NCBI GenBank assembly: GCA_037178675.1
Contig: JAYMGJ010000321.1
Location: forward strand, 62,001-126,000
From: Scleroderma bovista
Lineage: Eukaryota; Basidiomycota; Agaricomycetes; Boletales; Sclerodermataceae
Length of the DNA stretch: 64,000 nucleotides
Direction: 5' to 3'
Below, piece after piece: positions 34,776 to 45,335 of this stretch. The position numbers and the translations under genes were made by a program. The first letter of the stretch is position 1. Each line of letters starts with the position of its first letter. The notes beneath the pieces were generated by a model, which was not told the origin of the DNA, did no database searches, and saw only the letters and a program-made list of their open reading frames with translations.

Positions 34776-36187
34776 ATGTCTGTCCAGCCAACACCCGACC
34801 AGACAAACCAAGTCCAGTCAGACTCTCTTCGCGCCCAAATATTTCAGCGACTCCATCCGCATGCTTACCTTGACCGATTCCTCATCGAAGGCGTCCGACC
34901 CGACGGACGCACACCAGACGAGTGGAGGGATGTATCCATCAACGTCGGTACGCCCTGTCTTCTTGTCGCGTACTCTGACGGCTGGTCTTCCGCTCTCCAT
35001 AATGAAAGATCGAAGGCGGAACGCTGAATGTCGATTACTGATGAATACTTGCTAGGCTCGATATCTACAGCAGACGGTTCTGTCCTCGTAAGAATAGGAG
35101 GAACGACGATTGTATGTGGTGTCAAGGCTGAAATTGCAGAGCCAGAGCTGGATACCCCTGACCAAGGCTTCCTAGGTATGTTTTCGTGCACTTCACGAAT
35201 TCATCTTTCCTGAAAATTTACTGTCCATTATCATACCGTATGGATGACACCCCGATGACCAGTCCCAAACGTCGACCTTCCTGCTATCTGTTCACCAAAA
35301 TTCAAACCTGGACCACCATCAGAGGAGGCTCAGGTACTGTCTGAACGGCTGAACGCCGCACTTGTCAGGTGTGTCTGAGGCCCTTTTGCTGTATCTTGTC
35401 TAACAGGTCGTGCCATGTGGCGCACTCCTCTACGGTTGTGTTTACCCCAGCGCACAGCTTCTTCCTCTTACTACACTTTGTATTGCACCTGGTCGGTCGG
35501 TTTGGTGCCTTTACGTCGACGCGACATGCATCAATTACGACGGGAACGTGTTCGATGCCGCTTTGCTTGCGGTGGTTGCAGCACTACGTAACAGTGAGCC
35601 TGGATCTATATTCACCTACACAGAATGTACTGTTTGCTGACAGTCACTTTTCATCACCTAAACATTGTCATTCCATCCATCTCGCCGTACCTTTCATTCG
35701 TGATCCGTTCTGCAGCGACTCTACCTGATGCCACATACAATGACGAGACAGGACGCACAACGTGCCGCTCGCGCACCGCACGTCACCCACTCGTGCTGAA
35801 CGAGGACAGAGTCGCTGTAGGGCTTAGCTTCGGAGTCGTACCCACACCAGACATACCCCCAGGCCTCGACACTGGGGGAGGTAAAGACGGGTGAGCTTCC
35901 GCTCTAATTAAAAAAGTCAGTCTCCTTTTCGTAACTGACTGCATGGGACCAGCCCCCGCACGTTCGGACCGACGCTTCTAGCAGATCCGACTGCATTCGA
36001 GGAACCTCTCCTCTCACGTGCTTTCACTGTTATCGTCGACTCGCAAGGTCGTATTGTCAGTGTGGAAGGTGGTGTGTGTGGCGAATCAAGTGCGGACCAT
36101 GGACAAGAAGACAGATGGGGCTTTGTAGAGAGGTCGATACGAGCGTCACAGGAGCGAGCGAAGACACTGCATCAACTTTTGCGATGA
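34776..36187 (+). CDS. RRP43: Exosome complex subunit RRP43 (EXOSC8-like, RNase PH fold)
   Basis: Rrp43 is a ring subunit of the RNA exosome in nucleus and cytoplasm; in eukaryotes it is catalytically inert and structural. The spliced exons read FLIEGVRPDGRTPDEWRDV, SISTADGSVLVRIGGTTIVC, GVKAEIAEPELDTPDQGF, VPNVDLPAICSPKFKPGPP, SEEAQVLSERLNAAL, LCIAPGRSVWCLYVDATCIN, YDGNVFDAALLAVVAALRN, HPLVLNEDRVAVGLSFGVV and PTLLADPTAFEEPLLSRAFT, then a C-terminal helix. This order matches EXOSC8/Rrp43 rather than Rrp42 or Rrp45. I chose the start at 34776 (MSVQPTPDQTNQVQSD), giving the usual length; an upstream in-frame ATG at 34707 is possible. The stop is TGA at 36185. The upstream neighbour IDP1 is divergent. 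Confidence 0.93.
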
Positions 36188-36376
36188 CCCGGCATGAGAT
36201 GTTGAAGGATGAAGGCAGTTGTGCTCTCTGTTAAAAGTACATTTACCGTCACTCTGTCCGAACAAGGTGAGGTTTGACACATAGCTAACAAACATGCATT
36301 TCTTGGCACTGCTCGCAGTGGTACATAAATATTCCTGCTCTCATTTGAAGTTCGGACCTTTCTCGTTGCATCAGAG

Positions 36377-36884
36377 TCAAGTTGCTCTTCGTTTCATCTT
36401 ATGTTCTGCTTTCTTCCTCAGCCCCTCTTCATCTGCAGCCTTCAGCTCAGCATCGATCTTGGCCCCCTTGGATGGCTCATTTCCGTGAACAGTAGCGGGT
36501 CCAAGAGGGTCAAATTTAGGATCCATAGACCGTATTTTCGATTCGTCATATGGTCGCTGTCTCCACGCGGATTCAAGAGTTTCGCCGATCTTGCGCTCAT
36601 CCCTGGTAGTCCCATATAAGTCGGCATACTGGCCGGGAAGTAAGTTAAAATCGCACACACATTCCTTCGATGTCAAAGTATGCGTGTTCGCTCGCCTCAT
36701 TGACTTTGCTTGGGATGTTATGACCCGTGTGTGGAGCTGTCCTGCAGAGTGACGCAACGACAGTCGGTGCTCTTTGAAAGCCTGATCGGCAATATTGGAC
36801 TTGCCTTTGTTCGTTCGACTCGTATACCTGGGGACAGCCCACCTTGGACATCATCGCACCCGCACGGACATCCTTGTGCGTCAT
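36377..36884 (-). CDS. Hypothetical protein, Lys/Glu-rich C-terminus
   Basis: The start at 36884 reads MTHKDVRAGAMMSKVGCP. An intron (GTATACGAG to CGATCAG, about 36782-36828) joins it to AFKEHRLSLRHSAGQLHT and a frame that stays open to 36377. The distal half is a soluble acidic/basic stretch (YADLYGTTRDERKIGETLES, DPKFDPLGPATVHGNEPSKG, AELKAADEEGLRKKAEHKMK) ending RRAT. It is about 150 residues and has no membrane segment. A second intron around 36646-36700 is possible and would change the middle. I do not recognise the family. It is convergent with RRP43 across 190 bp. Confidence 0.5.
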
Positions 36885-37430
36885 TTTGTCAACTCTCGAA
36901 GAGGAAGTATTCTATGTGAGTGGTCTTGAAAAAGTCACTTTGGGTGTCTTATATACTACTCATTTGAAACTTCTTTGCCCAAGTATGACGCATTTAGTGA
37001 TGACATTGGCCTCTAGGCATGTGAAAAGACCTTTTTTGAAGGTAGTTTGTGCAACGTCGAGTCGAAGATAGCTAATTGTCTTGAGACGCCGTTGCACGCA
37101 GAAGGAGCATCTGATCAAACCAAGTGACAGAGCACAACGATTGAATTCGAAGAGAAGCACCTCCAAAACTAGTAGTGTGCACACCCACGAACTATGTATA
37201 AGCAAGGCGACGATAACAATACGGGATGAATGCATGAGCCAGGGAACCAACAGACGCCAACGAGGCTCAACGAGGAAACATAGGACAAAATCCGACACAA
37301 TAGATCACAGATTTCTCACATTCTTCCCTTCAAAGTTCATCGTCGTAACTTTCAATCTGTCGTCTTCTTTCCCTTTCCTTTGCCCTTTCGAATTCCTTCT
37401 TTGATCAAAACCACTGACTGATCCGTTTCC
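36885..37430. other. Intergenic next to the retroelement graveyard
   Basis: No gene is supported. A 107-codon plus-strand frame (37081-37404) is rich in Thr/Ser/Arg then Phe and has no motif. Confidence 0.4.
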
Positions 37431-38179
37431 GTATCAATTTATCCCTCGGCATCTTCATCGCCACTCACACCCATTGGCTCATTCAACATTTCCAAGTCTT
37501 CGTCGGTAAGAATAGGTTCGTCTAAGACGGAGGGCTGAGGGATCATGGGTGGTAAAGTAGGCGGAGGAAGAGGAGCATGACTCGGACCAGCGGCTGGAGT
37601 AGGAGTTAAGGAAAGCCGACTAGATCCTACAACAGAAGGAGTTAACGCCTCTGCTTTACCCGCATGGTCAACAACGCATCATGAGCGGCCACGAGTGTGT
37701 TTTTCATCTTCTGAGCGTAAACTCCAATGCTCAGATACTCATTGGTCTCAGGTGCATTCCAGATCATCGATCACGGCATCCGTCCAGTATTCAAGAAGAA
37801 CGGTATGTAACCAGTTGATTCTGAGTGTGCCAAGTTAATCACAAGTTCGATCGTAGGTAACTTCAACACCCAATCATGCTGAGTAGGAACGAAGCATTTG
37901 CCCAACTGTTCGGTTCGCGCACTCAGTGGACCTGTCGGTCTCTGGATGATAAGCACTACTAGACATCTTCAGTTTCACTCTAATCAAATGATTCAGGTGA
38001 GTCCAAAATACGCTGGTGAACAGAACATTGTGATCGCTAATAATTGCTCTAGGTAGGCTGTGATGCTGATACACTTTGACGGACATCAATTCGGCAATAT
38101 CTTTGGCGGTGTAGTCATCACAGCTCGGTACCAAATGTGCCATAGCGGTAAGCAAATTGAACAAGCGAACATCAGCCAA
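37431..38179 (-). pseudogene. Ty3/gypsy retrotransposon pol 3' fragment (integrase core and tail)
   Basis: Read on the minus strand, 38179-37874 encodes integrase-core sequence: AMAHLVPSCDDYTAKDIAEL, HHSLPRAIISDHNVLFTSVF and SSSAYHPETDRSTECANRTV. The frame then shifts to LPTIELVINLAHSESTGYIP and FFLNTGRMP (37771-37956), followed by an integrase C-terminal region (YAQKMKNTLVAAHDAL at about 37680). A Pro/Thr-rich tail with PSVLDEPILTDED ends at about 37437. The frame is broken at several points and there is no upstream reverse transcriptase, so this is a degraded, truncated element. It is a fungal retrotransposon relic, not a functional gene. Confidence 0.85.
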
Positions 38180-38722
38180 TGTTTATCTATGGTGCCCCTG
38201 TCCGACATGTTGCTCACTTTCTTTCTTCAATCCCTCAACTCGCCGCCAATCCATCTATCGTACTCCCCCATCCTCGTCTATCAATCTCGACTGTCGACTC
38301 TCTATCGCTTCGTCTACTTCGCTTTCTGCCATGAATGTTCATCCCGACCCTCCTACCATGCCCCCACTGTGCCTAGATTGCGTAACGGATTTAGGTATAC
38401 ACTCGGTCATCGTACTCAAAGAATGAGCACAGTTGATCCCAGACATTGGGATGAAGTGTGTTCATTCTTTGAGTACAACGACTCCATTCACCGGTGCCTT
38501 CATACTCTTCAGCCACTTAAGAGTTCCGCCATGCTTACGAGTTGGGCCACACCCTAACTCCACTGCATGATTTGCGGCCCCAAACATCAATGAAATCACC
38601 ACGCCCCCGGATGCCAGAGAGTATCTGGATTCTCGCTACCCCGTCCCAGAGGATAACCCGACCGGCTTGAGCGGTCCGGGAGAAGACAACTTACGGAGGA
38701 GCAACAAACCATCTTAAACCAT
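38180..38722. other. Region between opposing retroelement fragments, with hairpin
   Basis: It holds a 19 bp inverted repeat with one mismatch at 38412-38430 and 38458-38476 (core GTACTCAAAGAATGA) separated by 27 bp. Open frames here (38060-38557, plus) carry no recognisable domain. It is probably filler from decayed elements. Confidence 0.5.
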
Positions 38723-39166
38723 TTGTTATCCAGGGATTCGGGAGCCCGCATTACTCGGCGCCACACGTTCTCGACCAAGACGTATGAAGCTCATCAGGCG
38801 AAACGCGCCGCCTATAATCTCGCACGTGGGCCTGTCACGGATAGTAGGACACATCGCCTTCCGACTCTCTTCGAGGTCGAGCACCTGGCTAGGGCCTGTA
38901 CATTATCAGGTACTAACACTTTTATAACTCCATCCCTGACTCCTACGGTGACTACTACTCCGGTCGTTATGGAGGTGTTAATTCCTCTTATTATGGGACC
39001 TAGCCAAATTCCCATAACTCCTACTCCAGTGGCCGGTCCGAGTTGTGCTCCTGCTCCGCCTACTTTACCACTCGTGGACCCTCAGTCCTCTGTCTTGGAT
39101 GAGCCTATTCTTACCGATGAAGATGCCGAAGGATGGGAGAGGAACAGTCGTATTTTGTACTTATAG
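38723..39166 (+). pseudogene. Retroelement tail fragment, inverted relative to the gypsy relic
   Basis: A 147-codon plus-strand frame ends with ITPTPVAGPSCAPAPPTLPL and SSVLDEPILTDEDAEGW. The same stretch occurs on the minus strand at 37437-37640 (LTPTPAAGPSHAPLPPP, PSVLDEPILTDED). The two are therefore inverted copies of one retroelement-encoded Pro/Thr-rich tail. The upstream part (QAKRAAYNLARGPVTDSRTH) has no match in the first fragment. There is no LTR, reverse transcriptase or integrase beside it. Confidence 0.65.
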
Positions 39167-39635
39167 CTTGTGACTGTGTACACTAGTTTTTTTGTGCTTC
39201 CTTTCAAACCCCATCATTGTACTCTGTCCCACTTGGTTTGATCAGAAGCTCCTTCTCGCGTGCAATGGCGTCTCAAGACTAGCTATCTTCGACTTGACAT
39301 TGCAATTTGACACATGGCTTGACGCGTCAGCACGTCAGTAGAATGGGGAAGCGTGTGGTGTAGTCTTATTTCTTGAGATGGTGGGACACAACTAGCATGG
39401 AGCTGCAGGTTGCGAGGTGCATAATGCAGAAATGGAGCGGACGAGTAGTTGGAACATTGGCATTGCAGTTTCCCCGTTCACATTTCAGAACCAGTAAGGT
39501 TACACACTTGGAACAACTGGAGTTGAAGTAATTTGGCCGTGTAATGGTATCAATCCATTTGTCCCATTGAGATTGGCATGGTATCCAAGACTGTTCCAAG
39601 TTAGTGATGCCGATCTAACATTACCTGCCCTGGCA
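39167..39635. other. Intergenic, 3' flank of the lipoate ligase gene
   Basis: Short motif-free frames only (for example a 77-codon minus-strand frame at 39366-39599). Nothing else is supported. Confidence 0.45.
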
Positions 39636-41218
39636 TTACCCACTCATCTCCAGCTTTAGCCACTTCCATACCTCGCCCATTTCACTCTTTGCCGTCTGCG
39701 CCAGGGCACATTGCGACTGTGAGAATACCTCCGCGTCTGAGACAAATCCATACCGCTTCCCCTCTAACCGCCGCCCAAGTTCATCGAGCACTGCTTGTAG
39801 GCCCGACGAAATGGAAGGGGAATGAGAAAGTGTGAATGTGCACGAGAGAATGATGCCGTGTCGTGAGCGAATTGTGGCGATCTAGAAGGTATACGCGTCA
39901 TGTCACTGTCTCGATCACATTGACAAGAAAGCTCACCACGTCTCCCCATCCAAAATTACTTTCAATGACATACTCAAACTCGGGGGTCTGTCCATACGCC
40001 CAATCCCAGCTCTTACATGTCCGGGCCAAGTCAGTCATCAAGTGATAAATGTGAACAGAAAAGACAACACACAGGTAATTCCGCCATTCCAGCCTTGAAA
40101 TATTCGTCTCCTATGTACTCGGGAGTTTCATTTACTACGCATGGCTGCTCAGAAATAGTCAAGGTAAACAAACTGGTAAGACAAAAGGTAATGGACACAA
40201 ACCTCATCGTCCACACCATATTCCTCCCTGAATGAACGGATGACAGCCTCGACGAATGCCTCATGCGTGAGGCCCGGATTAGATCCTGCGAGATTGCACA
40301 CAGGCGAACGAACGGATGCTACACCTTTGGTGTGCATCGTAGGCTGTGATTCCACAAACAATTAGTTTCGCACATCTATACAGATATCGAAATGCGATAC
40401 TGTACTTTGTCTACACGTAACAGATCGCCTAGAATATCGAGTCTTGTGGAGATGAGCATCGTCCCGTGGTGGTACGCTCGGTTGCTAACGATCTTGTACG
40501 CTGAACCCGAGATGTGTTTATAAAGTGGGCGAGTAAGTACCGCCTGCAGAGGGGGTGCAAAAGAACTAGGATAGAAAATACATATCTTATTCCCTCCGAC
40601 ACATATGTCATTCCTGTCATTCGCATATGCCTCCACGCCAAGCGAACGCACAGCTCGAACGACGACTTCAGCCGTCTTCGTCCTATCAAATGCCGTACGG
40701 GGGACGTGGATGGAATAGTTCGTATTTCCAAGGTCCTACGCGGACGCATACAATTCAATTGACCTGGAAAGGATTCGAGTAATAGCAGAACTTACGTGGA
40801 ACACAGTCCCGCCCCCACTTCTCCTGCGAATCCATGGAACGCCTCTTTCTCTTGCAGTACGCAAATCTACCTCTTTCCACGGATTTTGGTTCCGCCCAAT
40901 CACGACGCATGGGCTGTCGCGGTACAAAAGAAGTAGCGGAGAGTGCACAGGAAACTGCCTGAAGAGCCTGCATATATGAGAAAGAGAGGACAAGGGTTAA
41001 CAGCAAGTCGATAAAGACAGCACTAACCAGTCCTCCAATGTCAGATTGAAATACGGGTTAGAAGATCTTGAGACGTAGATTGCGCTGTGCGGTTTCAGAG
41101 AGGTTTGTTCTGGGAGGGACGCGTAGGTGTTTCTGACGATGGGGCTTGGTCGCGCTATCGAGTTACATGACAGCAATGACGCGAAAATATTTCGGTGGTG
41201 GATGTGTAAGTGGGACAT
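39636..41218 (-). CDS. AIM22: Lipoate-protein ligase A-like, mitochondrial
   Basis: The family attaches or transfers lipoyl groups to 2-oxoacid dehydrogenase and glycine-cleavage proteins (yeast Aim22/Lip3). The spliced exons read AIYVSRSSNPYFNLTLEDW, LLLLYRDSPCVVIGRNQNPW, EVDLRTARERGVPWIRRRSG, GGTVFH then DLGNTNYSIHVPRTAFDR. This gives the RRxxGGGTVFHD ligand-binding motif, and GGNKISGSAYK carries the conserved Lys. Next come RAYHHGTMLISTRLDIL and HTKGVASVRSPVCNL, with a C-terminal accessory domain (SWDWAYGQTPEFEYVIES) to KLEMSG and TAA at 39636. The first ATG in frame is at 41218; the N-terminus is short, Ser/His-rich and compatible with a mitochondrial presequence. At least seven introns are present. 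Whether it acts as ligase or transferase cannot be told. Confidence 0.92.
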
Positions 41219-41539
41219 GGGGAGTTCCTCGGACGTGTCCAACAAGCATCGACTCTTCCATTCAATTGCCAGTTGTCCTCAATGAGGATGGTTTAACTCA
41301 CTGCAAGACCCAATTGACACGACGTTGTCCTCTCTTCTCGCGCAGTGATAGTAAATTTAGTTCGAAAGTATCATTGCAGCTTATTGCGTCCTGCTTCTTT
41401 GATATTCATCATACAAGCCATATAAAAGTAAGGGAAGTAGTGACATGTGCATAGCCTGACGTCGTCAGGTGTACGCCGATGACCTCAATGCCCTCTGGTG
41501 AAGGCATCAGGGTTACATCCGCACATGGAGAGTATAATT

Positions 41540-42468
41540 CTACGTCCTTAGCCATGCTGTCTTTGCGATCTTCTTCAGCTTCTTCTGTTCCTTGAACCGA
41601 TCCTGTATAGAAGAAGCAGCGATTCAGAGCAACATGAGTACATCCGTTCACACAAAGGGTATACACACACCGGGAGGTTCCCTCTCTTTCGCAACTCGAC
41701 GGGGCCCCACAACGGCGAAAATAGAAAAAAAGAAGATCAAACGATAAGGGTACGAAGACTCACCAAGTCCTTCTTAGAAGGTCTTTTTCTTTTCTTCCCG
41801 CCCTCTTTCTCCTCCTTGTACCTGATCTCGACGTCCTTCTCCCAGGCGTTCACGTCAAAGTAGAACTCGCTCATGCGTTTCATACGCTCGTATTCGGAGA
41901 GATGTTGGGGTGTGCGTGCGTCTGTAGCAGTAAAGGCACCAGTACGTGCATTGAACTGGGCGGTGAATGTGCCCGCAGGAGTGGCATGTGCAGGCATCGC
42001 AAGAGACGGGTCAAGATGAGCGAGGGAGGGGTCGATGCCTGCAGCGAGCGCGCGAGATTCTAGGGAATTGGGATCGTACGGGTGGGAGTTGGCATTTGAT
42101 GCGCTGTCCACATCAGGAGACGTTGATGACGGCTGCTGAAGGGGGTTAACCCAGGTGGTTTCACTGGTCTCGGTGTTGTAAAAGTAGTAAGCACTGTGTT
42201 GTGGGGAGAAAATGGCCTGCCATGCACCGGCTGAGAGGGTGTCAGATGGTGCGGCCGTACTGACGCCATCGTTGGGAGAGGGTGAGGATGAGCCTGAGGA
42301 AGAAGAGGAAGAGGACGAAGATTGAACGTCGCCAGTAGGCGATGACTGTTCCGGCGAAGACTCATCCTTCTCCTTCCCCATATCATTGCTCGTCGTCGTC
42401 GTCGGCGACTCAGATGTCGCTTCGCGCGATGGGTAGAGAGTCTGCTGTTCTTGTGAGGCAGTGGACAT
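41540..42468 (-). CDS. WW-domain protein, probably splicing-linked
   Basis: The start at 42468 (MSTASQEQQTLYPSREATSE) is followed by an acidic Ser-rich region with a nine-residue serine run. A single WW domain follows: GAWQAIFSPQHSAYYFYNTE then TSETTWVNPL, with both signature tryptophans, the YYFY block and the final Pro. A basic region (GGKKRKRPSKKDL) follows, and after one intron the conserved end FKEQKKLKKIAKTAWLRT. This ending and the single WW domain resemble WBP4-type and related fungal spliceosome-associated WW proteins; the family assignment is tentative. Its start lies only 87 bp from that of the universal stress protein gene on the other strand. Confidence 0.85.
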
Positions 42469-42555
42469 CGTGGATTGCAAACAAGAGTTATCCCGCAAAT
42501 TATTGTAACACATAAATAAATAATTGTTAAGTGATAATGCCAGCTGATAGCGACG
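42469..42555. promoter_or_regulatory. Very short divergent promoter, WW gene / USP gene
   Basis: Only 87 bp separate the two start codons. It is A/T-rich with ACATAAATAAATAATTG at about 42510. Promoter elements must overlap, or one 5' leader must start inside the other gene's leader. Confidence 0.55.
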
Positions 42556-43849
42556 ATGAGCAACCACCCAGGTGAAGGATCCACTCACAGTCCCCTGCCG
42601 ATGTCAACACGGCGCTCGGCGCTGAAACACCCCTCGACGTCGCGCCCATCGTCGCCGCCCCTGCTTTCGCCGCCCATAACGAGCCCACGTGATGGTGGCA
42701 CAGGCAGTCCCTCGCCTCTCCTGGGGCCTGTGCAGGTCACACATTCGACCCAGTCGACCTCCAACCCATCCACTACTGGCCATTTCTCAGGCATACACAC
42801 ACCCATGTCAGGCAGACCGTCTACCGCAGCCACATCTACGACTATTGCAACTGCCTCGCCCAGTCTCAATGTCTCCATCGCCACCCAGGGATACACTCCC
42901 AAGGTTTCTTTCGACACATTCGAGAATCCTGCAGCATCCATGTTCTCATACACACTACGCGTTCAATCGGAAGGCTATGTACGCACCGTTGCTACCCGTG
43001 TGTTCCTGTGTGCCGCCAGCCCGGATGAGAGTGGCCGCGAGGCGTTGGACTGGGCCCTCGAATGTCTCGTGCAAGACGCAGACGAACTCGTCGTATTCAG
43101 AGGAATCGACCAGGATGAACTCGGTAAGTCGAACTCCATCGCCACGTGCCTCAATACAAAGTTGACATCTTACCCATTATGGGTGCCTTACAGACAAGGA
43201 TCACGAGCTTGTTCGCGAGGAAGCGCGTGAACTGATGCGACAAATACAAGACAAATGCGTCGAATACGACCCAGAGAGAAAAGTGAGTTGATGTTAACGG
43301 TGGAGTACCACCTTTAATTTATCCATGCGATAGTTGTCCATCATCCTGGAGTTCATTGCTGGACGTCCGACGACGACGCTTGACCGCCTTATCGCGCTCT
43401 ACCGCCCTGACTCTGTTGTCGTGGGTACAAGAGGCCAACGCGGTGTCATATCTGGCATGAGCGGCGTCCTTGGATTTGGCGGGGCTGGTGTTTTCAGCGG
43501 TTGGTCTTCGAGTCATACAAGTCACAGGATCGCTCTGACATACTTGTCTTTATGTTTCTTACATGTAGGTGTTGGATCGGTGTCCAGATACGCGCTTTCG
43601 CGCTCCCCCGTACCCGTTATTGTCGTACGGCCAGAGCGCAAGGTTCGCGAGGTCCTGGAGAAACGGAGACGCAACCCTAAGCGAGGAACACACTTTGACG
43701 AGTAGGTTCCAGTCTCCTTCGTTTTTCTCCAACTATCACTTAAACCGGTGCTCATTTTTTCTTCTTCTTTCAAATGTTTTCATCTTGACAGGCTCGCACG
43801 AGAAAAAATGCGGGGTTCAAATATATCGTCATCTGTCAGCGGGACCTAG
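42556..43849 (+). CDS. Universal stress protein family, extended fungal type
   Basis: The start at 42556 (MSNHPGEGSTHSPLPMSTRR) opens a long Ser/Pro/Thr-rich N-terminus of about 130 residues. The UspA fold follows: RVFLCAASPDESGREALDWA, LECLVQDADELVVFRGIDQD, LVREEARELMRQIQDKC, LDRLIALYRPDSVVVGTRGQ, then GVGSVSRYALSRSPVPVIVV and RPERKV. This includes the nucleotide-binding G2xG9 region typical of ATP-binding USPs (GTRGQ to SVSRYAL), although the loop is interrupted by an intron. After TTTGACGA at 43700 either the frame stops at TAG 43703, or an intron (GTAGGT to TTGACAG) joins LAREKMRGSN and ends at 43849. I prefer the longer form because the join keeps the frame and gives a plausible tail. 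Confidence 0.88.
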
Positions 43850-45335
43850 TGTAAATACCACCTCCCGATGGGATGTGGAGAACTTTCATTTTCACCTTGT
43901 TCGTGCATCTCATAGTACTGGCGCAGGATATGACAATTCCTGGCTCCCGTTTAACCCCACTTCCCCCATCCATTCCCAATCTCTCTCTACATTTGTCTCT
44001 TCTACTCTTTTTTGTCCGACATCATGACGTATCAAGGAACACCACGCAACCCCCACCCCACTACAGGAGTTTTGCGAAGGTAACCTGGAACTTGGATAAC
44101 GCAATGGGAGGCGGTGTAAAAAAAAACCATACTCGCCGGAAACCTCCTCCTGCCCCCCAAAGTACTTTCAGGTTTTACCATTTTAGGTCGCTCGTGCCAT
44201 TTTCCGTTCCTCATCAGGTCTATCCTTTCGATCCAGCATTCCAACTCCCCCCATTTTCGGGCGGTGAACACCTCATATCTTGTTCACAGTAGAGCCTTTA
44301 TCCACTACCGACAAGCCAAACTTTCGCGCACCTTCCCTTTTTTTGCACTGGGCATCGACGAAAATGTATCTCTGGCAGTGAGTTTCGCAGATATCTATTT
44401 TACACCTGTAATGTAAGGTGTCATGTTGTATGTACATAGATAGACTTGAATCTGATAAATCATCACTCTTTCGGAGCAACACAAATATCTGTGTGATTTC
44501 GGCAATACTGCACTGCCGTCCTTGTGGTCTATCCGCGAACGATCCCAGGGCCTGAAATCCGAAAAGTATCTCGGTTTGTCGGTTCCCAGCGCTGAGCAGT
44601 GCCAGTTGGCAATGGATTTCCAATGATGTGACCTGTGTCAAGCTGAGCGTTGAAGGCCAACCATATAAAAACCACGGGCAACTGACATAGACACTATAAT
44701 GCGCGCCACAGTTATCGACGAATAACACGGCAGACATGGTGGCTGCTGTAACTTCAAAGATCCAAACTCCTGACCACTTTTAAGCAATGCAAGGGGCGGC
44801 CACACGGTTGTCTAGATGGTCGCGGCCCTGATTGGGGCACATGAACTATCGGAACCGTCGATGGAGCTATTACAGTAAATTTAGTGTGTCCCATAGGCTG
44901 TGTACTGCCCAAAGTGACCCATGTGGCTAGCCAGAGACTCCGAATCGCAACCTGTGACACGTCAGCGCTTGTGGATTGCCTACGATTTGCCTTCAAGTCG
45001 CTATGCTGCCTGCCAAGGGTTTCACACAATTACATACCAACACGTCGCTCATACAATGGATGGCGAGCATTTTCGTTGACAATGTAACACCAGGACGGAC
45101 CTGCACGGCTTCTCATTCCGTGTATGGGTGTCGGTTTGCGGACCATCACAGCCCTCTTCCACGTTATTGGTTAGTCTTAGGTCCAGTGTGATTGATGAAT
45201 CGCCCGGGTGTAATTACCAGTGATCCCTTACTCGGAGAGGGGAAGGACACGGCTAATATTCCTGCTCCTGGCGGCTGTTACAACGATAGATAAGGGGGGG
45301 GTGGGTGGATTTACGCACATGTTCTTCCGATCCCC
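43850..45335. other. Intergenic, no supported gene
   Basis: About 1.5 kb without a convincing gene. Frames up to 154 codons (44273-44737, minus) have no motif and no supporting exon chain. Pyrimidine-rich stretches at 43980-44100 look like the 3' end of the stress-protein gene. A G-run (GGGGGGGTGGGTGG) lies just before the next gene. Confidence 0.5.

Noticed and set aside
44273..44737. 154-codon minus-strand frame after the universal stress gene
   Set aside because: No motif and no supporting introns; likely chance or 3' flank.
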